A stretch of DNA of 15,111 bases, taken from assembly GCF_000003605.2 (NCBI RefSeq), contig NW_003132897.1:31935-47045 (forward strand). The letters run 5' to 3'. Numbering within the stretch: the stretch's first letter is position 1; every line of letters begins with the position of its first letter. The DNA is from Saccoglossus kowalevskii (lineage: Eukaryota > Hemichordata > Enteropneusta > Harrimaniidae). Of this stretch, positions 8,391-15,111 are shown piece by piece. Below the pieces are notes generated by a model. The model worked only from the letters and a program-made list of their open reading frames with translations. It did no database searches and had not been told where the DNA came from. Both the position numbers and the translations under genes were made by a program.

Positions 8391-8710
8391 CCCAGTGTAC
8401 AGCTCAGGTCTGTGTTCCATGGAAGCAAGTCTGACTGCCCTGTTATATACTTTGATGCTTATGGGTATTGCATTGTGCTATCAGCTTGTAAATAAACTTC
8501 TGTAAACAATGAATTTCTATGCAAGAGGACTCATTAGCATAGCCACACCTCCAATAAACACTTGCCCTGGGCAAGTGAATTTGAATTGGGCCTTTACGTG
8601 CATAGGACCTGGTCATCAAACACAATGTGGTTCAACGATTTTGATCATTTAACTTGATTGTTCAACCATGCTGTACTGTTAATACTTATAAATAAATAAA
8701 TATTTTTCAG

Positions 8711-8788
8711 GAATTACTGGTGCGAAAATTAGAACACCTTTATGCCATGACACAGCTGGAGAACACTTGCGTCTTGCAGAGTTACATG
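8711..8788 (+). CDS. exon 4, helical segment
   Basis: An acceptor TATTTTTCAG precedes it and a donor GTAAAT follows. The exon is exactly 26 codons in phase 0 and encodes ELLVRKLEHLYAMTQLENTC followed by VLQSYM, an amphipathic helix-like sequence with regularly spaced Leu. Of the other two frames, one stops within 21 bases. The other stays open here but hits a stop in exon 5. Phase 0 is the only frame open through both exons. No known domain is recognised from this exon alone. Confidence 0.65.
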
Positions 8789-8888
8789 GTAAATAGGGGA
8801 ACTTGTAAGACTCTGGATCTATTCGTTTAACTTTGTAATAATGTATATAAGCAGATCTAAATGTAAGTGTTAATTCTGTTTATTGCAG

Positions 8889-9002
8889 TCTCTTTTCACA
8901 ACTGTTTTGAAGCATGGTGTGATTTCTCTTGTCAACAGTGGTAATCAACTGGCAGATAATGAATTAATAGATTTATTGTGCCACAGGAAAGAACCCTTGA
9001 AG
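8889..9002 (+). CDS. exon 5, continues exon 4 in phase
   Basis: The acceptor TCTGTTTATTGCAG and donor GTATGC enclose exactly 38 codons in phase 0: SLFTTVLKHGVISLVNSG, then NQLADNELIDLLCHRKEPLK. The composition is typical of a folded helical domain. Together with exon 4 it gives 64 uninterrupted residues across an intron of 100 bases, strong internal evidence for a coding gene. The family is unknown; a possible death-fold resemblance is set out under findings. Confidence 0.7.
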
Positions 9003-9187
9003 GTATGCAATTATAAACATCATGCTCAAAATGCAGTCACACCTCATGTGTATATTTAAACATATAATTGCACTGTAAGCAAGCCTTGCATTTTTAACAT
9101 GGCCTCTACTGAGCACAGTTATACAGGTGAGCTATGCAATTCAAACATCTTTAAAACAGTATGAATTTGGGAAGTCATAATTAGCTT

Positions 9188-9189
<2 letters not shown>

Positions 9190-9231
<42 letters not shown>
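9190..9231. repeat. (GATT)n microsatellite
   Basis: About ten uninterrupted GATT units (ATCA on the minus strand). The position at the 3' end of the LINE fragment suggests that it is the element's tail. Confidence 0.95.
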
Positions 9232-9720
9232 TATTTCACCAGAAAATTATGTATACAATAATTGAGATATATAAAGGGGAAAATTAATATACAAGGTAAT
9301 ATGTACACAATTTGAATAATTCTGGTGTGAACCATGAAAATAGTTAAGCAGAACTAGTCGAATTCATGGCCCTATCACTTAAAATAAATAACTAGTATGA
9401 CAAGAAAATGGTATGGTAACATAAATGAGTAAGTTCTTAATCAGAAAAAATACTTGAGTAAATTAAATATCTAAGTTAAAACAAAATAGCAGTAAGTGGT
9501 ATGCATCATTTTGACGACAGGATGCTCACTGTGACAAGAGCAATTTTTTCAGTGCTGTTTTAAATTGGTTTCTATTGCGTAAACCTTTTACTTGGACAGT
9601 AAGGGAACACCCTAGGGTAGCAGTCCTCATGCGAGGCCCGATTCGTCCATTCTCTCTTGTTTCCGCTACAACGGGTGCAGATAATTTTTTCAGCTCAGCT
9701 GCTATGCACGACAAGAGGAC
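9190..9720 (-). mobile_element. non-LTR retrotransposon (LINE) 3' end
   Basis: On the minus strand an open frame at 9526-9714 ends SLTVQVKGLRNRNQFKTALK, then KLLLSQ and a stop. The F-K-x-x-L-K-x-x-L ending, after an RTATLG-type segment, resembles the extreme C-terminus of many LINE reverse-transcriptase proteins. About 290 bases of AT-rich sequence follow. Then come AAATAAATCAATC and a run of about ten ATCA units (plus strand 9190-9231), which is the simple-repeat tail typical of several LINE clades. So the element's 3' end is at about 9190 and its 5' end is truncated near 9720. It lies antisense to the surrounding gene. Assignment to a clade is not possible from this piece. Confidence 0.6.
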
Positions 9721-9944
9721 AGGTTACAGTATTGCTGATCTATAAATCTAGTGTGGGTGATCAACTCAATCACGGTAAAGGCTTTCCATTATTAGGGACC
9801 CCATTTTTTACCTGTTTTAGTTGAATTGCTGGCTCGTTTTTTATATTCGCCAGATTCTGAGTTCTCGCGTGTTGAATTTTCTTGTTTTTTCACAATCTCA
9901 TTGCGTCCTTTTTTCCATAAAAATGTCTATAATAATATGTATAA

Positions 9945-11800
9945 TGCCTAAATCGCAAAAAAAAACACGAAGAATGTCCCAACACAGCAGTCGGGACATA
10001 AGACATGCTCATTCTGCTTTATTAAGCAAATGCCTGTTTGGGACCAGCATATGTGTTGCCATTCGTGCCTCGGCTGTGTCAGAGACTCAGGGTTCTGCCT
10101 AGAGGGTCTCTGCGATCAATGGGACCCGACAACATGGTTGCATTGCGAGGCGAGGTGCAAAGCTGAAGGCAAGCGATTAAAAGCTGGTATAAATCGCGAG
10201 CACCGAGGTGGTATCGGTACGACCTTTAGGGACTGACCCGATTCAATCCACCGAGACTTCATCGGTACCAACGCAGCCTGAGTTGCTTGCGCATTCACAG
10301 GGACAGGCCCTGTTGCCTTCCGTTACCGGTACTAGTCAAGGTGACCAAATAAAAAGCTCTTCCATGGTGAAGAGATGGCTTGGAAGGCCTGGTTGTGTAA
10401 TCTTCAGCAGTCTCAGGGTATGACGCAGGAGGACCTAGGGGGGCGTACAAGTCGGGTGGGTGGGCATGGGCTGAGATACTGCCTGTTTCTTCGCTCCCAG
10501 AGCTAAGGTCAGGTGTGTCCCATCTCCCAGTGGTCTCTTCTTTAGAAGATCAGTGGGGGGACAATTCACATCAGTGGGAAAGGGCGTGTCCACTTCTTTA
10601 TATAAGGGGGGCCTCTTCCTGGAGCAGATCGCCTTACGCGTCCTCCGTAATCCCCACACCCCCCTCAAGCTCAGGCTGACCAGGCATCATTTCCTGCGTC
10701 TTACCAAGCTGCGCAGATTGCCCCCACTTGTGACTCTGCAAGCGTAGGGACTCCAGTGTTGGTACCTCTGTACAGGATGGTATGCAACCCTCTTATTTGA
10801 TGCAGATACCACTCTCCCAACAAGAAAGGGGCAGTGATAACCGCGAGACTTTTGTTTTGTACGGGGCCGGTGGTAATCAAAACCCCGGAGGGAAGAGTCG
10901 CCTTTGGTCCTGTTCATATCGGCGCTCTCCTCTCCTACTGCTGGCGTGAAGACCACGCCCGCTGGCCAACTTCCCTTGGCACCTCGTGTGACTCAAGCTA
11001 TAGAGAGAGCGATGGAAGGGGCGATTGGTACCCTTTGGGAGAAGGACAAACAGCTTGAACCTGGTTTTGGAGCGGTCATGTCCCATGCCTTCCATAGGAT
11101 GAATCGATACCCCATTGGGGCTACGCGAACTGTTGATTGGTCCCTGGTGTGGGACACTCATGCAGCCTATTCCACAGGTTCCCCACTCCGACCCCGTTAC
11201 CCATACCTTCGTTAAGGCAGGTTGTGCGGATCGGGATGGCCACGTTGCGTGGTCATTTGACTGGCACCAGAGCCTACTAGTGCATCAGGCTTTACGGGCG
11301 GAACTTAGACCCAACGGCTTTCCTTGGCATTAGAGCGTCAGCTCACCTTGCTAAGTTTTGACCATCTGAGTGCTCAGCAATGAACCTCGATCCTCGGGCA
11401 GATGGGCTGCGCAGAGAGTCGGTATGTGCGATATCTTGCAAGTTCATACTGCCCTCTTGGCAGGACCGGTTTTGGTTGAGCGAGAGGCAGGTCTGAGTCT
11501 GTGCGCCTATTCTACTCCAGCGGGAGACGAGTTTGATCGCCTGCGGAGAAGGCCTTGGGGGTGTGATGGGCTATGTCATGGCCGGTTAGCAGATGCAGTG
11601 AGCAGTTTGGTGGTTGCTGAGGATCAGCGTATCAAATTGAAGCAATCGTCCCTGTTGACCAAGGTAGCTAGTCCTTCTGGTCAACAGTTCAAATCAAAAC
11701 CGCAAAGTGGCTCAGGCAGTAAGTCCTCCGCTCAGGGCCACAACCAGCAAGGATCAAAGCACATGGTCTCCTTCGAAGGGGCAGAAGAAGACTAGTATCG
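9945..11800 (+). pseudogene. DIRS-type retrotransposon gag-like region, copy 2 (decayed)
   Basis: From ATG at about 9945 the frame reads MPKSQKKTRRMSQHSSRD and, after a frame change near 10028, PVWDQHMCCHSCLG. That resembles the Cys/His-rich start of DIRS gag proteins (C-x-V-x-x---H-x-C-x-x-CLG). Later blocks, each in its own frame, include AIERAMEGAIGTLWEKDKQL (about 11000-11060), an Ala/Leu-rich stretch with VAEDQRIKLKQSSLL (about 11610-11660), and a Gln/Ser/Lys-rich tail (QQFKSKPQSGSGSKS, to about 11795). Gag packages the element RNA. The region is GC-richer (CCC and GGG runs) than its surroundings, as expected for inserted DNA. At least five stops or frameshifts make it non-functional. 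Its 5' terminal repeat is not recognisable. It lies in sense orientation in the last intron of the host gene. Confidence 0.65.
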
Positions 11801-11899
11801 GGAAGCGTCAGAAAAAAAACAGATATCGTGGCTTTGGTGGTGGGCGTTCTGACACTTCTAGGGACCTGGGTGCCGCGAAGTCTCTTTGAAGGTTTCGCC

Positions 11900-12305
11900 G
11901 GCTGCCTGGACATGGATGGTGGTACGACTTTAGGTCTCCAGTCCTAGCCCTCAGTCGGCTGAACGGATTTGTGGAACTCAAGTGCTTCTGGATAGAAACA
12001 CCAAAGCTTTGGTACTTCTGTCAGTGCACTCGGGCAATTGGCTGTGTCGCTGGACTTGAGCAATGCTTACTTCCACATTCCCATTCACATCTCATGCATC
12101 CAGATTCCCATTACAGGGCAACGTTTACGAGTTTACGACCTAGCTGCTACACCGGTCTTGACGACTGGTAAATACACAACCGAGACAGAGAGGTGTTAGT
12201 GGAGCGCGTACGATTGACGCTATGCTCCTCCACGAGTTGGGCTTGTAAATAAATATAGCCGAGTCCAACCCAATACCGTCCCACAGCCTTGTTTTTGACT
12301 CCCGT
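11900..12305 (+). pseudogene. DIRS-type reverse transcriptase fragment, copy 2 (decayed)
   Basis: This segment aligns by eye with copy 1. SRLNGFVELKCFWIETPK (about 11955-12010) matches RLNGFVELNRFLMATP, and a block TCCACATTCCCATTC corresponds to FHIPI. LDDW (about 12158-12171) keeps both Asp residues that copy 1 has partly lost, but the Tyr before them reads Gly and a stop follows the Trp. HNRDREVLVE follows in another frame. Then come LHELGL, a stop, and INIAESNPIPSHSLVFDSRV (to about 12308), matching the DIRS pattern L--LG--IN--KS---P. The N-terminal RT region before RLNGF is deleted, so gag is joined almost directly to the RT core. The fragment ends at the GT microsatellite and minisatellite array. 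Confidence 0.75.
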
Positions 12306-12345
12306 GTGTGAAGCACAAAAACGGAGTCTTTGCAGTTAGTGTGTC

Positions 12346-12405
<60 letters not shown>

Positions 12406-13455
12406 TGTTCTACTGATATCTCAAGAACCATACATTGATTTTTGATGAAACTTGGTGCATAGATGTTCTGGGCCAATGCGCAGATTTGATTAGGTTTTGG
12501 TAAAAATCCATGCATATTAATTACCTAATTTGCATGACAATTAGCTGATTTTTAGCTGTTCCATGACTGTTCCATTGATATCTAAAGAACCACTCATTGG
12601 ATTTTGATGAAACTTGGCACATAGTTGCTCCAAACTAATGCGCAGATTTGATTAGTTTTGGGTAAAAATCTGCAATATTAATTACCTAATTTGTATAATG
12701 ACTAATAAATTTTCTGCTTTTCCACTGATATCTCAAGTACTAATCATCACATTTCAATAAAGCTTGGTACATAGATGTCATAGGACACTGCACAAACCTG
12801 ATAGTTTTTAGGGTAATATGAGTACATATTAATTACCTAATTTGCATAATTAATTATTTTCAGCTTTTGATATTTCAAGTAGTAATCATCACATTTCAAT
12901 GAAATTTGGGACATAGGTATCATAGGACACTGCACAGACCTGTTAGTTTTTAGGGTACCGGTAATATCAGTTAATATTAATTACCTAATTTTCATAATTA
13001 ATTAAATTTCAGTTTTTGATATTTCAAGTAGTAATCATCGCATTTCAATGACACTTGGTACTTAAGATTTTAATGAAACTTTTAAAGAGAACTATGCAGA
13101 GACCCAATTAGTTTTTGGTAAATATTTATGCTTATTAATCACCTAATTAACATAATTAATTAACACTGATATCTCAATTACTGATCATCACATTTGAATA
13201 AAATTTGGTACATAAATGCTCTAGGACAATAGACAGGCCTGATTAATTTTGGGTTAAAATTTGTTCATATTAATTCTCTAGTTAGCATAATAATTCATAA
13301 TTTTGTTGTTCTGTTCATATTAGTTACCTGATTTACATAATTAGTTTTCAGCTTTTCCATCAATATCTCTTGTACATGTAATTTTGAATTAATTTTTAAT
13401 GTGTCTTCAATACTCTCAGCACACGGGAGTCCTTTCTAAGCTTTCTTTGATTCTG
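12297..13455. repeat. minisatellite array 2 with GT microsatellite and candidate terminal inverted repeats
   Basis: After a short hairpin-like segment (GACTCCCG ... CGGAGTC, 12297-12328) and a GT microsatellite, about seven units of 115-155 bp repeat. They carry CTGATATCTCAAGAACC or its variants, TTTGATGAAACTTGGTGCAT, and the ATTAATTACCTAATTTGCAT core. The last block (13066-13455) matches the end of array 1. GACTCCCGTGTG at 12297-12308 is exactly the reverse complement of 13420-13431, so the unit may be bounded by inverted repeats. However, homology with array 1 continues 24 bp past the right copy, and the left copy also reads as DIRS coding sequence (DSRV). Confidence 0.8.
12339..12406. repeat. 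(GT)n microsatellite
   Basis: A nearly pure GT run, interrupted by two GTCT units at the start and one at the end. It sits at the 5' side of the minisatellite array. Array 1 lacks it. Confidence 0.97.
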
Positions 13456-13780
13456 CATATGCAGTTCGACACAAGGGCTTATACCAGAGTCAGCTGGCGC
13501 ACACGTGATAATAAAATAAATAGGATATTTACTATATTGGGGCCGCCATCTTGAATGCAGCATAAAGTTGTGAAACGCGTTTTTCAGATTCTTACAAATG
13601 CCAATCTTTCACAAAAATACGATCTGTTGGGGTTATATTAAGCCAACCAATAACAAAATTAAGCCAAATTTGGCGTTTTTGTGTGAAAAAATCCCTTGCA
13701 TACGGGAGAAGCCTTTTTTACCTTGCCCGTACCATCAAAGATGCAAGGGAAAGGTATATTAAGGGAAAGATTTTTGTCCG
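13456..13780. other. unassigned region after array 2
   Basis: No gene is seen. A GGGGCCGCCATCTTGAATGC segment near 13541-13560 resembles the CAAGATGGCGGC ends of some animal DNA transposons on the opposite strand, but I find no partner repeat. Confidence 0.3.
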
Positions 13781-13782
13781 GC

Positions 13783-13789
13783 GTTGTCG

Positions 13790-13827
<38 letters not shown>
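13783..13827. repeat. (GTT)n microsatellite
   Basis: About 14 GTT units with one GTC interruption near the start. The Val-rich open frame across it (13696-13944) is an artefact of the repeat. Confidence 0.97.
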
Positions 13828-13829
13828 AA

Positions 13830-14452
13830 TAATTGTTATTGTGTGCATAATAACTTTATTAATTCTATTCCAATTGATCAGTATAAAGTCTTCCCTGAGT
13901 TTGAACAACAGATGTTCTGTATGAAAATATCATGCAAAAATTGAGAAAATCTGATAAAATATTTTGACTGTTACTACTTGACTGATCACTGGTGATACGC
14001 ATCAAAGGTCACTGATCTCAGTGGAAATATGCATTGTTGTATGTATGTTGTATGAAGCAAATCATTTATCTTGTAATAATATCTTTGATAATGTATCTCC
14101 CAAATCCCATGGGAATACTATACTGCGTTTCAAACCAACTCGTGGAATGATTTTTTGCACAGTCTGATGCACATTTGCAAACCAACCAATAAAATCTTTA
14201 CAGAAAACAAGATGTCGGAAAATCAATATAAGCACTCCTATGAACTGGGTTCCAAACTTTGATCAAGATCTGAAGCTAATAGAAAATCTGTTTAGTTCAA
14301 AATTATCAAATAAAAAAAAATACATAAAAAATACTTAAAAAGCAAAATGTTGCATCCACATTTTGAAAAGAAAATTGTACTAAAATATTATGTATTCTGT
14401 ATTTGACAAACAGTTCATTCGACAAATGAAAATTCACAGGAATTTGTTTCAG
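13830..14452. other. AT-rich intron sequence
   Basis: No repeat or gene is seen. There are A-rich stretches near 14311-14345, and the acceptor of exon 6 lies at the right edge. Confidence 0.45.
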
Positions 14453-14598
14453 GTATTAGAACAGAATGATAGAGCTTTTATAATACTAATTGAAAATGCA
14501 CTTCAAAAACAAAGATTGCAGTGTTTGAAGATGTAGATTCTCAGGAGGCAACAGTACTGTTGACTTCTCTCCCCAATGGACACCAACTAACTATTTAA
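14453..14598 (+). CDS. exon 6 (terminal exon) with a 1-nt frameshift
   Basis: Acceptor AATTTGTTTCAG is followed in phase 0, as exon 5 requires, by VLEQNDRAFIILIENALQK (14453-14509). In that frame the sequence reaches TAG at 14534. From about 14510 the next frame reads KIAVFEDVDSQEATVLLTSL and PNGHQLTI, then TAA at 14596-14598. Both halves look coding, and adding one A to the A5 run at 14505-14509 would join them. A 1-nt deletion in a homopolymer is the simplest explanation, whether real or an assembly error. The upstream half is helical with a pattern RAF-x4-IENAL. The end is acidic, then hydrophobic. No polyadenylation signal lies close downstream. Confidence 0.6.
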
Positions 14599-15111
14599 GG
14601 TAGAGATGCAGTTTATTTGGCTTGCTTTTTTATTGAGTAATTAGACAATGAAGATGGTATTATATATCCAACATGTTATATATTTTCTGAAAGCTTATTA
14701 TACAAACTTTGTAAAACTTGTCTTTATTTTAAATATCCAGAATGCGTTTTTGATTTTGGATCAAAAATATGCTTTTTTGGACAAAAGTGGTTTAAAAAAA
14801 ATTAGCTTAAAAACTTCAAGTCCGTTTGTGGGTAAAATTACATCACTGGATACCTTGGTATACTACTAATTCAAATGCGTCCACTCATCTCTCTAACGGC
14901 TTTCAAAGTCGCACAGCATGACCTCAAAGTTCACTCTTTTCTATTTTTGCATAATTTATATATCCATGTTAATTGCGGACTTGTTATTTTTGTTCCACTC
15001 GCCGTAATAAACTGTCCGGACGCATTTTGAAGGGGGAACACCTTGTCAATAATGTGTGAAATTTTCGAGGCAAATGGCCAAATCGTCTATCAGCTATTTT
15101 AATTTAAAACC
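14599..15111. other. 3' flank, no further gene seen
   Basis: AT-rich sequence with a 73-codon chance frame (14648-14869) rich in Ile, Leu and Phe. The first AATAAA on the plus strand after exon 6 is at about 15006-15011, about 410 bases past the stop. It could be a polyadenylation signal for a long 3' UTR. Confidence 0.4.

Larger units (their letters stand above)
9003..14452 (+). other. last intron (5.4 kb), filled with transposon remnants
   Basis: It lies between the exon-5 donor GTATGC and the exon-6 acceptor GGAATTTGTTTCAG. It contains a GATT microsatellite and LINE tail on the minus strand, a DIRS gag-RT remnant in sense orientation, a GT microsatellite with minisatellite array, and a TTG microsatellite. 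If exon 6 belongs to a different gene, this would be intergenic instead. Confidence 0.45.
5861..14598 (+). pseudogene. unrecognised spliced gene with several coding lesions (gene-level entry)
   Basis: Six exon-like segments on the plus strand combine into one model: 5861-6168, 7355-7473, 7596-about 7716, 8711-8788, 8889-9002 and 14453-14598. Donors are GTAAGTT, GTAAGTG, (unclear), GTAAAT and GTATGC. Acceptors all end in pyrimidine-AG. Phases fit at exons 1/2 (2 nt + 1 nt), 2/3 (1 nt + 2 nt), 4/5 (0) and 5/6 (0). The 3/4 junction is uncertain. Lesions are a TGA in exon 1, at least one stop or frameshift in exon 3, and a 1-nt loss in exon 6. The predicted product would be roughly 280-300 residues: Ser/Pro-rich, then Lys-rich, then acidic, then helical. 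Clean splice sites with broken frames suggest recent decay or assembly indels. The large last intron carries LINE and DIRS remnants. I do not recognise the family. Confidence 0.55.

Noticed and set aside
9099-9126. ATG followed by nine codons and a GTGAGC donor (MASTEHSYT)
   Set aside because: It is too short and there is no promoter or matching downstream exon in phase. It could be a first exon, but chance is as likely.
10435-11161. Minus-strand open frames of 60-94 codons opposite the DIRS gag region
   Set aside because: They are shadows of GC-rich gag sequence; the plus-strand frames carry the family-like motifs.
13696-13944. 82-codon frame with a poly-Val run
   Set aside because: The poly-Val is the GTT microsatellite, and the rest has no protein-like pattern.

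Overview
This is eukaryotic, animal-type DNA. It is AT-rich, has no long open reading frames, shows GT-AG introns, and carries decayed DIRS-type (tyrosine-recombinase) retrotransposons, a LINE tail, dispersed minisatellites and long GT, GATT and TTG microsatellites. The repeat types fit a marine invertebrate, perhaps a cephalochordate, hemichordate or echinoderm. That placement is inference; no gene in the window fixes the species.

Layout. From 1 to about 520 there is a decayed DIRS reverse transcriptase fragment (copy 1). It runs straight into an AT-rich minisatellite array of about 150-bp units (525-1578). A region of about 570 bp follows with only a weak minus-strand coding remnant. Then come a DIRS tyrosine-recombinase C-terminus (about 2150-2338) and non-coding DIRS-like direct and inverted repeats (about 2690-3145), with a perfect 40-bp tandem duplication between them. 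From 3150 to 5850 I see no gene, only a second degenerate tandem repeat (about 4625-5050).

The least expected content is a spliced gene on the + strand that simple ORF finding misses. I recognise five good exons and one ambiguous one: 5861-6168, 7355-7473, 7596-about 7716, 8711-8788, 8889-9002 and 14453-14598. Reading-frame phases agree at the junctions between exons 1 and 2, 2 and 3, 4 and 5, and 5 and 6. The model has an in-frame TGA in exon 1, broken frames in exon 3, and a 1-nt frameshift in an A-run in exon 6. It is therefore either a decaying gene or a gene in an unpolished assembly. The product is not recognised: a Ser/Pro-rich N-terminus, a Lys-rich segment with a SUMO-like motif, an acidic stretch, then a helical C-terminal part.

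The last intron (9003-14452) holds a LINE 3' end on the minus strand (about 9190-9720). It also holds a second DIRS copy in sense orientation, with gag-like region (9945-11800) and RT (11900-12305). That copy is joined to the same minisatellite family (12297-13455) as copy 1. The repeated association of DIRS RT with this satellite, and possible 12-bp terminal inverted repeats around the second array, are the main structural puzzles.
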